Positions 17,956 through 26,381 of a stretch of 64,000 nt of DNA are shown one piece after another. The stretch spans positions 372,001-436,000 of the forward strand of contig JADJVM010000008.1 in assembly GCA_016710595.1 (NCBI GenBank). Direction: 5' to 3'. The position numbers were made by a program, and so were the translations under genes. The DNA comes from Niastella sp. GTDB lineage: Bacteria > Bacteroidota > Bacteroidia > Chitinophagales > Chitinophagaceae. The notes below the pieces were generated by a model. The model had not been told where the DNA came from, did not search any database, and saw only the letters and a program-made list of their open reading frames with translations. Within the stretch, counting starts at the first letter, position 1. Each line of letters starts with the position of its first letter.

Positions 17956-19169
17956 TGAGCTACAAATACATTTACCAAAAAGAAGAAAAAGAATTGGCGT
18001 TTGATGCTGCTAAACCAATTGAAAGCACAGCAGAAATTCGGAACGGAATTTTATCAAAATTCTTTTCCGCAGATAATCTCAATTTTTTAATGAGTAACGG
18101 TTGTTCCTACTATGCAGGTTCAAAAGCAATCAATGAAGAAAACGAAGATGCAGATTGTGCAAAAATTCTAACCGAATTTGAATTTCAAAATCCGATTGAC
18201 AAAGCAATACAAACAAGAGTGAATGAGTTGGCTAAGGAACGACCAGAGTTAGCCCTTGACAAATTATTTGAACTCAAACTTTTTTACGAAAGCACTTTAC
18301 CAAATACTGAAATTGCAACAGAGATAAACGACTTGATTGAAAATTTCAAAGAAGCATTTGTAAAGCAGTTTGTCTTAAACATTGACTACAACCAAAACAA
18401 ATTGCACAAGTCTTTTTTGAAACGATTGTTATCAAGAGACAGCAAACTTTCAAAGCCAAACATTTTCACTTTGAATTATGATTTGCTTTTTGAAATGACA
18501 GCAGAAAAGTTAGGCATATTCGTTAACAATGGTTTTACTGGTTTTCACGAAAGAGCATTTTATCCTTCTGCTTATCAAGTGGACTATCACATAAAAAATC
18601 CTGACGGAGCAAAACGAATTAACAAGAGCATTAACCTTTACAAACTTCACGGCTCATTGAGTTGGTATGAAGATGAAAATAAACCGCCCTACGGAATTGG
18701 CGAAAGACAAGTCATTCCTGACAATGGAAAAATAGAATACGATACAATAAGAGAAGGAACTATTATTTATCCAGTTCAATCAAAGAAAAAGCACTCACTT
18801 GATTTGCCTTACAGCGAAATGTTAAGACAGTTTGTTGAAGCATTGAACAAGCACAACTCTGTTTTAATAATTGCAGGTTACAGTTTCTTAGACGAACACA
18901 TAAATGACATTATTGCTAATGCTATTGCAAACCCTGACTTCAATCTTGTGATTTTCTCTTACGAAGAAGAGCCACAAAATAACAAATCAAACTTTCTGAA
19001 ACAGCTTTATGCTGATGCAAAAAACGATACAAGAATTACAATGTTTTACGGAAACTACTTTGGCGACTTTGAGAATATTATCAATGTGCTAATGCCATTC
19101 ACTGAAATGTACAATCCTATGGAGGATATTTTCAGCGTTTTCCAATCACTCAAAAAAGCAACAAACTAA
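17955..19169 (+). CDS. SIR2-like domain defence protein (probable NADase)
   Basis: A 404-aa cytoplasmic protein. The SIR2-type nucleotide-binding features are visible: LNFLMSNGCSYYAG at residues 42-54, FTLNYD at 171-176 (Asn174 is the likely catalytic Asn), KLHGSLSW at 230-237 (His232 is the likely catalytic His), and IIAGYSFLDEHINDII at 305-320. SIR2 proteins in phage-defence systems hydrolyse NAD+ and cause abortive infection; that activity is inferred here. It lies immediately before a HerA-like ATPase, the known partner in the SIR2-HerA (Nezha-type) system, in which the two form a large complex. Its gene overlaps the Xre stop and leaves a 1-nt gap to the ATPase gene. Confidence 0.85.
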   Translation: MSYKYIYQKEEKELAFDAAKPIESTAEIRNGILSKFFSADNLNFLMSNGCSYYAGSKAINEENEDADCAKILTEFEFQNPIDKAIQTRVNELAKERPELALDKLFELKLFYESTLPNTEIATEINDLIENFKEAFVKQFVLNIDYNQNKLHKSFLKRLLSRDSKLSKPNIFTLNYDLLFEMTAEKLGIFVNNGFTGFHERAFYPSAYQVDYHIKNPDGAKRINKSINLYKLHGSLSWYEDENKPPYGIGERQVIPDNGKIEYDTIREGTIIYPVQSKKKHSLDLPYSEMLRQFVEALNKHNSVLIIAGYSFLDEHINDIIANAIANPDFNLVIFSYEEEPQNNKSNFLKQLYADAKNDTRITMFYGNYFGDFENIINVLMPFTEMYNPMEDIFSVFQSLKKATN

Positions 19170-19170
19170 A

Positions 19171-20754
19171 ATGCTTCAGGAGAACATTGTCATAGGAAAA
19201 ATTGTAAAAATTGATGGTTTAAACATCACAATAGAAATTACCCGTGAACAAGATATCAGAAAAATTCTATTGCAATGGAATAGTAAAGATTATTTGGTTT
19301 CAATTCATAAATATGTTTTTGCTTTTCTGCCAAACAACAGAAAGATAATTGCAAGGATTACAAAAGTTTTTGATAAAGAACTTTTTAAAGCAGACAACAT
19401 TTATGACAAAGAGCATCCGAAATATTTGATAGAGGCAAGCCTCACAGCAATTTATGACGACTTCACAAAGAAACTTGATACAGGAATAAACACCTTCCCT
19501 ATTATCGGCACTGATGTTTTTGTTTTGGACAACATCATTTACAAGCAACTCTTAACTGTTACGTCTGATTACAAACTTGAAATCGGAGAAAGTTTCATTG
19601 ACGAAAGTTTGAAAGTAACAGCTAATCCAGATATTCTTTTCGGAAAACATCTTGGAGTATTTGGAAATACAGGAACAGGGAAGAGTTGCACCGTTGCTTC
19701 AATCATTCAAGGATTGAAAAGAAGATTGTACGATAAGGACGGGAAGAGAATTACTGTAAAACCACAAGTGATAATTTTTGATGCAAACAATGAATACAAG
19801 CAAGCATTTGAAAATCCAGAGTTTAAAGTAAAATACATATCAAAAGATGAAATCAAATTGCCTCACTCTGCTTTAAGCATGAGTGAATACATCAGTTTCT
19901 TTGATGCAGCTGCAGGTGTGCAAGCACCAGTGCTTGTAGAAGCCATTGAAAGTTTGAAAGGCAAGAAAGACTTTTTTGACTTAGATAATTTGAGCCAAAA
20001 GATTGAAGATATTGTTGTAGAGAAGGGCAATGGCAATGGCTTCAATACTGCTCAATGGAGAGGTTGGGTATCAACAATGATTAATAGAATAAATCGAGTT
20101 ACAGCAAATCTGCAATTACAAGACATCATCAATACAGAAGAAAATATTGTTGACGATATTCTTGATAGTGTAGATGAGATTACAATCATTGAAGCGGACT
20201 TCGACAGGAAGGAATTAGATATTCTGATTTTCATTTTCAGTAAACTTCTTTATCAGCGAGCAGTTCAAGATGATGGAGAAAAAAATATTGTTGTTGTATT
20301 TGAAGAAGCACATCGTTACATCAACGAAGATGATGCAGAAGATTATTCGTTAGGCAATTACTACATTGAACGACTTGCAAGAGAAGGACGGAAATTCAGT
20401 TTGAGCTTAATTATTTCAAGTCAGCGACCTTCCGAACTTTCAAAGACTGTTTTATCTCAATGCAATTCTTTTATCATTCATCGCATCACAAACAAAAACG
20501 ATTTGGACTTTGTAAGCAAAGTTGTGAGGGCTGATAATTCTGAATTACTCAAAGTAATCCCCGGGCTTGAAAGACAATATGCAATTACTACGGGCGAAGC
20601 TTTCAGTTATTCTGACATTGTAAAAATTGCAACGGCAGACCCTGTAACAGATAGTCAAGACCCTGAAGTAGTAACCAACTGGCTAATTGAAGAAGAACAG
20701 ATAGTTGAAGAAGTAGCAGTAACAAAGCCAATTATTAAAAAGAAGAAAAAGTAA
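19171..20754 (+). CDS. HerA-like (DUF87) ATPase/translocase
   Basis: A 527-aa FtsK/HerA-superfamily ATPase. An N-terminal beta-barrel (HAS-like, about 1-150) is followed by the P-loop GNTGTGKS at 165-172, Walker B VVVFEEAH at 374-381, the sensor region SSQRP at 416-420 and a helical section ending in a lysine-rich tail. HerA proteins form hexamers and move or unwind DNA. With SIR2 partners they assemble a defence complex whose ATPase regulates the NADase or acts on DNA. The 1-nt gap before and the 2-nt gap after place it firmly in the operon. Confidence 0.87.
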   Translation: MLQENIVIGKIVKIDGLNITIEITREQDIRKILLQWNSKDYLVSIHKYVFAFLPNNRKIIARITKVFDKELFKADNIYDKEHPKYLIEASLTAIYDDFTKKLDTGINTFPIIGTDVFVLDNIIYKQLLTVTSDYKLEIGESFIDESLKVTANPDILFGKHLGVFGNTGTGKSCTVASIIQGLKRRLYDKDGKRITVKPQVIIFDANNEYKQAFENPEFKVKYISKDEIKLPHSALSMSEYISFFDAAAGVQAPVLVEAIESLKGKKDFFDLDNLSQKIEDIVVEKGNGNGFNTAQWRGWVSTMINRINRVTANLQLQDIINTEENIVDDILDSVDEITIIEADFDRKELDILIFIFSKLLYQRAVQDDGEKNIVVVFEEAHRYINEDDAEDYSLGNYYIERLAREGRKFSLSLIISSQRPSELSKTVLSQCNSFIIHRITNKNDLDFVSKVVRADNSELLKVIPGLERQYAITTGEAFSYSDIVKIATADPVTDSQDPEVVTNWLIEEEQIVEEVAVTKPIIKKKKK

Positions 20755-20756
20755 TT

Positions 20757-22352
20757 ATGCCAACACTCCAATTTAAAGGAAAAACATTTGTACAAAACCA
20801 TCACTTAGCGGTGAAGTATCACCAACTTGTGCTAAAGAAGGAATTAAGTTTAACCGATAAATTTTCTTTACATGATAACCTGATAATACAAGGCGATAAC
20901 CTGAAAGCATTAAAAGCGTTGCTGCCTACTTATACTGGAAAAATAAAGTGCATCTGTTTAGACCCGCCTTACAATACCGGGGAAGAAGGTTGGGTATATG
21001 GCGATAATGTAAATAGTCCAATGATTCAAGAGTGGTTTAAAAGTGAAGTCCCTGTTGATAAAGAAGATTTAACAAGGCATGATAAGTGGCTTTGCATGAT
21101 GATGCCAAGATTAAAACTTTTAAGAGAATTAATGTGTGAAGATGGAGTGCTAATTATTTTTTGTGATGATAATGAGCAGCATAATTTAAAATCCTTGCTA
21201 AATGAAATTTTCGGAGAAGATAATTTTATCTCAACTTTTCTTTGGAAGAAAAAATCTACCTCTACAAATGTAGAAGGCGTACAAGTAAGTGCCTTGATGG
21301 ATTATGTTCATATTTATTCAAAAACAGAGCAAGGAAAAATTAAACAACGGGTTAAACTAAAAGAAACAAGATTATATCCCTTAAATGATGCAGAAGGAAA
21401 TTATCGATTAACAATTATAGAAAAAAAGGATGCTGGCTCTTACAAAAGAGACACAATGAAGTTCAAAATCTTAGGGAAAAAACCAAGAGAGGGTAAACGT
21501 TGGCAAATTGGTCAAGACACTGCCACTAAATACGAAGATAAAAATAGATTTGTAATTGATAATGGTATTGTAAAGTTGAAAATTTATGACTTTGAAGATA
21601 AAGATACATTTTCAGCTCAACCCAATTTATTAGATGATTTTGGGTCAACAGAGAGTGCTTCAAAGCTTGTGAATGAAGAAATATTTAACGAGCCTGAGTT
21701 GTTTGACAACCCTAAACCTGTAGAATTAATTAAGCACTTAGTACAAATATCAACCTACAATGATTCAATAGTTTTAGATAGTTTTTCAGGTTCAGGAACT
21801 TTAGCTCATGCAGTTTTAGATTTGAATAATGATATAAAGGAAAGCGAAAGAAAGTTTATTTTAGTAGAGATGGAAGATTATGCCAACACAATTACAGCCG
21901 AAAGAGTAAGACGAGTTATCAAAGGCGTGAAAACCGCTAAAAACGAAAATCTGAAAAAAGGATTAGGCGGTTCATTCAGTTATTTTGAATTAGGTCCAAC
22001 CATTGAAATGGAAAGTATACTGCAGGGTAAAAACTTACCAAGCTATGAAGAGTTTGCCCGTTACATATTTTATACAGCCACCGGCGAAGAGTTTAACGAA
22101 AAGAAAATAAATGAAAAGACTGGCTTTATAGGCGAAACAAAAAACTATGAATTGTATATGTTTTACAAACCCGATGTAGAATGGCTGAAACGCAATGCCC
22201 TTACATTGGATGGTGTAAAAGCAATGCCCAAGTTTAAAGGCAAACAACGGCTGGTTTTTGCTCCTGCAAAATATGTAGATGATTATACTTGTTTAGAAAA
22301 CAGAATTGACTTTTGCCAATTGCCTTATGAAATATATCGTATTCACAAATGA
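20757..22352 (+). CDS. Type III restriction-modification DNA methyltransferase (Mod)
   Basis: A 531-aa beta-class N6-adenine methyltransferase. Motif order is that of the beta class: catalytic DPPYNT at residues 69-74, a central region (about 165-300) that should recognise the target, and the SAM-binding motif DSFSGSGT at 341-348. EcoP15I Mod is about 640 aa, so this is on the short side. It probably modifies an asymmetric site on one strand and forms the recognition subunit for the downstream Res. No simple-sequence repeat suggesting phase variation is present. The stop overlaps the next gene by 4 nt (ATGA). Confidence 0.92.
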   Translation: MPTLQFKGKTFVQNHHLAVKYHQLVLKKELSLTDKFSLHDNLIIQGDNLKALKALLPTYTGKIKCICLDPPYNTGEEGWVYGDNVNSPMIQEWFKSEVPVDKEDLTRHDKWLCMMMPRLKLLRELMCEDGVLIIFCDDNEQHNLKSLLNEIFGEDNFISTFLWKKKSTSTNVEGVQVSALMDYVHIYSKTEQGKIKQRVKLKETRLYPLNDAEGNYRLTIIEKKDAGSYKRDTMKFKILGKKPREGKRWQIGQDTATKYEDKNRFVIDNGIVKLKIYDFEDKDTFSAQPNLLDDFGSTESASKLVNEEIFNEPELFDNPKPVELIKHLVQISTYNDSIVLDSFSGSGTLAHAVLDLNNDIKESERKFILVEMEDYANTITAERVRRVIKGVKTAKNENLKKGLGGSFSYFELGPTIEMESILQGKNLPSYEEFARYIFYTATGEEFNEKKINEKTGFIGETKNYELYMFYKPDVEWLKRNALTLDGVKAMPKFKGKQRLVFAPAKYVDDYTCLENRIDFCQLPYEIYRIHK

Positions 22353-22699
22353 TAGAACCGATACCATATTTTTATGACAGCATTAACCGCAATGCCATTG
22401 TGGTAAAGCCAAAGCAGCCTTTGTTTGATTGGATAAATTCAATTTATCCCGATGAACCTGTAAATGCTACAGATGAAGGAATAGTTTATTTGATAAAAGA
22501 AAAACACAGCAACGAAGCAATAGAAAAGTGGCTTAAAAAGAATTTCGACAATATTTTTCAAAACGAATTGAACAACTGGCATACAGACGAAAAAGATTGG
22601 GTACAAAAAAGAACGTACAAATTATTTACAGAATGGTTTGATATAGAAATTCATTCCATGATTTTAGACTTAGAAGAAACAGGAATAACCAAAGATTGA
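22349..22699 (+). CDS. Unknown 116-aa protein between mod and res
   Basis: I do not recognise a named family. The protein is acidic and rich in aromatic residues, notably seven Trp, several in a helical C-terminal half (KWLKKNFDNIF, NELNNWHTDEKDWVQK, LFTEWFDIEIHSM). No signal peptide or membrane segment is seen. The start overlaps the mod stop by 4 nt and the stop is 1 nt before res, so it is made together with both subunits. It could be a structural or inhibitory partner of the Mod-Res complex or a small antirestriction-like control protein; this is inference from position only. Confidence 0.82.
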   Translation: MIEPIPYFYDSINRNAIVVKPKQPLFDWINSIYPDEPVNATDEGIVYLIKEKHSNEAIEKWLKKNFDNIFQNELNNWHTDEKDWVQKRTYKLFTEWFDIEIHSMILDLEETGITKD

Positions 22700-22700
22700 T

Positions 22701-25220
22701 ATGCGATTAAAACATTACCAGGAGAAAGTGATTAAAGCACTCAAAGATTATTTGGGTGAACTGGATATTGCACGGAATGAATATGAAGAAATGCTGGCAA
22801 TAAAACCCAATCTTGCAAAGCATATCAACTTTCCAAAAGATGCGTGGGAAAAATCAACAGGCAAAACTATTTATCATTCCAAAACAAATAGTTTAAACGA
22901 GCCGTTGCCCGATATTTATTTGAAGGTGCCAACAGGCGGCGGTAAAACATTATTGGCTTGTCATAGCATTGACCTGATACAGAAAAGTTATCTCAAAAAA
23001 CAAACGGGTTTAATACTTTGGATTGTTCCATCCACTCAAATTTACAGGCAAACTATTTTAGCGTTAAAAGACAGAGAACATCCATACAGGCAGATTTTAG
23101 ATATTAGCAGCGGCGGCAGAACATTGATAAAAGAGAAAACGGAAATGTTCAACCGTTTGGATGTAGAAGAAAATTTAATGGTATTGATGCTGATGTTGCC
23201 ATCTGCCAACAGGCAAAACAAAGAAACTTTAAAAGTATTTAGGGATGCCGGAGGTTATACAGACTTCTTTCCTGCCGAAGATAATTATCCTGCACAGGAA
23301 GAACTCTTAAAGAAAATAACAAATCTTGATTGCTTCGGCGAAAAGGAAGAAGTATTTCAGCGACAAATAAAAACTTCATTGGGTAATACATTAAAAGTAT
23401 TGCAACCATTAGTAGTCATAGATGAAGGACACAGGGCTTATGGCGAAAATGCAAGAAACACAGTAAGAAATTTTAATCCTTCTTTCATTCTTGAATTGAG
23501 TGCAACACCACCCGAAGGCAGTAACGAACTGGTGAAAATAACCGGACGGGAATTGCATGAAGAAGAAATGATAAAACTGGATATTCACCTTACTAACAAA
23601 ACAAGTCTTGACTGGAAAGACACGATGCTGGCAAGTTTTGAGAAGCAAAACCAGTTAGAAAAATTAGCAAAAGAATACGAAGAAAATACTGGCGAATACA
23701 TCCGCCCAATTTGTTTGATACAAGTTGAACGAACAGGCAAAGACCAACGGGGTTCAGATTTTATTCATGCAGAAGATGCCAAGGAATATTTGATAAAGCA
23801 ATGCAATGTTCCTGAAACTCACATTGCCATTAAGAGCAGTGAGAAAGACGACATTGAAGGCATAGACCTATTTTCAAAGAGTTGCGATATTCGTTACATC
23901 ATTACCAAACAAGCGTTGCAGGAAGGTTGGGATTGTTCGTTTGCTTACATACTTACTATCTTAACCAATCCGGGTTCGGCAACAGGAATTACACAGTTAG
24001 TCGGTAGAATTTTACGGCAACCAAAAGCAATTAAAACAAAAGTCAAAGAATTAGACGAGTGTTATATTTTCACTTTCAAACCCAATGCAAGCACATTGGT
24101 TAGAGAAATTAAAAACGGTTTGGAAGATGAAGGCTTAGGCGACATTGCAGGAAGATTAGTGAATGATGAAGGCGGCGAAGGAATAGACAATTTGAAAGAC
24201 AGGGAAATTCAATACCGTCCGGGCTTTAAAAAATTTGAAGGAAAAATTTATCTGCCAAAGTTTGTAATACAGGAAAAAGATAGCTGGCGGGATTTAATTT
24301 TTGAAGTAGATGTTTTAAGTGAAATTGACTGGACGAAAATTGATATTTCGGAAATTGCCGATAGAACATTGACCGACAAAAAAAGCAAAGAACAAGAACT
24401 AACTTTAGGATTGAGCAAGGAAGAAAAAGAATTCTTAAAAGAAACTGGCGATAGAATAGAAAGAAAGGGAACTTTAGAAATAGACGAAGCATTTTTGGCA
24501 AGGCAAATTTCAGAGATTGTGCCTAACCCGTGGATATGTTACAACTTAGGCGACAAAGCCATTGAGCTGCTTTCAAAAAAGTATGACAGGGAAACCATTG
24601 CTTCCAATTTCGTTTTCATTATTGAAGAACTAAAAAAGATTTTAGAGAAGCAGAAAAATATATTTGCTGAAAGTGTTTTTAAAAAGCTGGTTAACAAAAA
24701 GCAATTGCATTTCTTTTTAATTAGTGACAAAGGCGGGTTTGTATTGCCATCAAGGATAAAAGTAAAAAGCAATAAACAACTTATCCGCAATGATAATACG
24801 CCTATTCAAAAATCATTATTTGACTATGTGCCGGAAGAAAATATCAATGAATTGGAGAAGTCAGTTGCCATTTATTTAGACGAGCAGGAAAAATTATTGT
24901 GGTGGTATCGCAACATGAGCAGACAAGACTATCACATACAGGGCTGGAAGAAAAATAAAATTTATCCTGACTTTGTTGCTGCCAATAAAAGCAAGACAAA
25001 GAAAGAGGATTACGACACCGTTTTTGTTTTGGAGACAAAAGGTATTCACTTAAAAAACGAGGACACAAAATATAAGCAGGACGTTTTTACATTGTGCAAC
25101 GAGTTAGGTGCAAAGAAAGCATGGAAAGAATTGTTTGACGAGTTTCCCGACCATGACTTTGAATTTCAAGTTGTGTTTGAGGACGAGTGGCAGAACAAAA
25201 TAAATGCGATGATGCAATAG
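22701..25220 (+). CDS. Type III restriction enzyme Res subunit (helicase-nuclease)
   Basis: An 839-aa superfamily 2 translocase-nuclease. Helicase motifs are in order: PTGGGKT at residues 77-83, VVIDEGH at 238-244, LSATPP at 266-271, ALQEGWDCS and then QLVGRILRQP. A PD-(D/E)XK nuclease lies at the C-terminus, with YPDF (Asp757) and LETKG (Glu778, Lys780). It would cleave after long-range communication between unmethylated head-to-head sites together with Mod. All catalytic residues are intact. It is the last gene of the operon; no clear terminator follows before the stem-loop element at 25241. Confidence 0.93.
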   Translation: MRLKHYQEKVIKALKDYLGELDIARNEYEEMLAIKPNLAKHINFPKDAWEKSTGKTIYHSKTNSLNEPLPDIYLKVPTGGGKTLLACHSIDLIQKSYLKKQTGLILWIVPSTQIYRQTILALKDREHPYRQILDISSGGRTLIKEKTEMFNRLDVEENLMVLMLMLPSANRQNKETLKVFRDAGGYTDFFPAEDNYPAQEELLKKITNLDCFGEKEEVFQRQIKTSLGNTLKVLQPLVVIDEGHRAYGENARNTVRNFNPSFILELSATPPEGSNELVKITGRELHEEEMIKLDIHLTNKTSLDWKDTMLASFEKQNQLEKLAKEYEENTGEYIRPICLIQVERTGKDQRGSDFIHAEDAKEYLIKQCNVPETHIAIKSSEKDDIEGIDLFSKSCDIRYIITKQALQEGWDCSFAYILTILTNPGSATGITQLVGRILRQPKAIKTKVKELDECYIFTFKPNASTLVREIKNGLEDEGLGDIAGRLVNDEGGEGIDNLKDREIQYRPGFKKFEGKIYLPKFVIQEKDSWRDLIFEVDVLSEIDWTKIDISEIADRTLTDKKSKEQELTLGLSKEEKEFLKETGDRIERKGTLEIDEAFLARQISEIVPNPWICYNLGDKAIELLSKKYDRETIASNFVFIIEELKKILEKQKNIFAESVFKKLVNKKQLHFFLISDKGGFVLPSRIKVKSNKQLIRNDNTPIQKSLFDYVPEENINELEKSVAIYLDEQEKLLWWYRNMSRQDYHIQGWKKNKIYPDFVAANKSKTKKEDYDTVFVLETKGIHLKNEDTKYKQDVFTLCNELGAKKAWKELFDEFPDHDFEFQVVFEDEWQNKINAMMQ

Positions 25221-25240
25221 TATCAGCCGACGCACCAAGT

Positions 25241-25301
25241 CAGGCACATTTGCAAGGCACACAAAGCCAACACACAAAAGCTAACCTTGCAAAAGAGCCT
25301 G
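25241..25301 (+). repeat. Bipartite stem-loop element, right copy
   Basis: An outer stem of 5 bp (CAGGC with GCCTG) and an inner stem of 9 bp (TTTGCAAGG with CCTTGCAAA) are separated by the same 3x3 internal loop (ACA opposite AGA) as at 17367-17432. The loop is 27 nt and rich in CACACAAA. The inner stem and loop are shared with the left copy, while the outer stem differs on both arms and still pairs, so structure is what is conserved. It starts 20 nt after the res stop. Confidence 0.8.
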
Positions 25302-25381
25302 CCTTGTTCCTACGCTTCCGGGACACACCCTGCTTCATTGGACACAGTATGCGGTTTGACACACCCGACAAGGGCGAACGT

Positions 25382-25427
25382 ACAATAACTAAGGTTTCGT
25401 GTTGCCCGCAGGGCAAGACATGAAACC
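25382..25427 (+). repeat. Hairpin-containing repeat, complete copy
   Basis: ACAATAACTAAGG leads into a two-part hairpin: GGTTTC (25393-25398) with GAAACC (25422-25427) outside, TTGCCC with GGGCAA around GCA inside. The first half recurs at 26809-26840, where the sequence breaks off after the inner left arm. It has no T-run, so it is not a typical terminator. Confidence 0.65.
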
Positions 25428-25562
25428 GATGTTGAACGAAACTTTTGGTAGCCGCCGTTAGATTATGGAGTTGTCGTTGGTAAATTTATGGTAGGAGTAG
25501 CAGATGAGGGCGGTCTGCTTTTTTTATGAATCATGTTGTGTGTTTTTTCATAGCTTTTTTAA

Positions 25563-25610
25563 TGGGTAGGCACACAAATTCCCCTACCCATCCCTACAGA
25601 ATTGTAGGGA
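25563..25610. repeat. Two adjacent hairpins at the end of the IS91-like remnant
   Basis: TGGGTAGG (25563-25570) pairs with CCTACCCA (25583-25590), and TCCCTACA (25591-25598) pairs with TGTAGGGA (25603-25610) around GAAT. They overlap the last codons and the region just after the stop of the transposase fragment. IS91-family ends carry hairpins near the transposase 3' end, so these may be part of the old origin end; this is inference. Confidence 0.5.
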
Positions 25611-26019
25611 CCGGTGCAGTTTGGTTGGCCAATAAATATTTTCCGGGAGGCCCTCTTTTACCAAACACATCAATGGTTATGAGTGTTCCTGTTTTGCAAC
25701 AAGGACATTTACGCAGCATAGTTTTAGGAGCTTGCAGCGGTCGTTCTACTTTTAAAGTTGCTTGCAGATTTTGCAGCTTGCCACGTTTCCAATTACTACT
25801 GAGTATGCCGTAATGCCTGATGCGTACAAATCTTCCTGGCAGGATGTGTTGTGCAAATCTTCTGGTAAATTCTGCATTAGCAAGCGTTGTTTGTTTTGTA
25901 ATACCGGCAGCTTTATAATCTTTGTAATTAAAAGTTACTTCACTTTCTGTAACGTTTTTTATGCGGCTATTGCTGATGGCAACTTTGTGAGTATAACGTC
26001 CTAGGTACAACAACAACAC
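25594..26019 (-). pseudogene. C-terminal fragment of an IS91-family (Y2) transposase
   Basis: The frame reads YLGRYTHKVAISNSRI, then VTFNYKDYKAAG, ANAEFTRRFAQHILPGRF and RIRHYGILSSNWKRG, followed by a CPCC zinc-knuckle-like stretch. This is the conserved C-terminal third of IS91/Y2 rolling-circle transposases, including the Y-xxx-Y-like YLGRY segment. The N-terminal two thirds are absent and the sequence breaks down near 26013-26030, so it is inactive. IS91-like elements can move neighbouring DNA by one-ended transposition, which makes its position at the island edge relevant. Confidence 0.8.
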
Positions 26020-26142
26020 TTACTGTCTATATCCAACTTTGAGAGTGCGTGCAACTTGTTTTTAAAACTAGTTATTTCTGTAGTGATCGTTTCTATGGCA
26101 TTATTGATGGCACGACACTCAAAGTAAAGTTGGCACAACACA
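26020..26142 (-). other. Junction debris between IS91 remnant and right repeat
   Basis: On the minus strand a short open stretch reads INNAIETITTEITSFKNKL with heptad-like spacing, without start or homology I can name. It may be the scrap of another interrupted gene. Confidence 0.3.
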
Positions 26143-26246
26143 TTAATAAATCACCTGCTGAAAATTAATTACACATCAGCAAACAACTGCGTTAAATTCA
26201 ATTATATTTGATTAAGAAACGGTAGTTTTTAGACGAACTGCCGTTG
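26143..26246 (+). repeat. Right copy of 104-bp direct repeat flanking the island
   Basis: It matches 17195-17298 at 102 of 104 positions in the same orientation. Unlike the left copy it is not preceded by the rest of the transposase C-terminus. It marks the outer edge of the segment carrying the defence operon and the IS91 remnant. Confidence 0.9.
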
Positions 26247-26381
26247 GCTGCTATGCGACCGAAGATTTTGCTTCTAACTATATTTGATTTAATTTTGTAA
26301 AGAAATTATTTTAATCCAAAACATTATACACCGAATTTATTTTTACTGTTGTCAACTTCTTGAATCTCTAAAAAATTAATT

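Noticed and set aside
25187..25423. Plus-strand ORF of 78 codons overlapping the res 3' end
   Set aside because: It covers the stem-loop and hairpin repeats, and its translation looks non-protein-like.
25241..25463. Integron attC sites
   Set aside because: The bipartite stem-loops look attC-like, and a GTTRRRY-type sequence (GTTAGAT) exists at 25457-25463, but the boxes lack the paired RYYYAAC/GTTRRRY cores at the right distance and no integron integrase is in the window.
17195..26246. Prophage or integrase-driven genomic island
   Set aside because: No integrase, phage structural or conjugation gene lies between the direct repeats; only transposase remnants are present.
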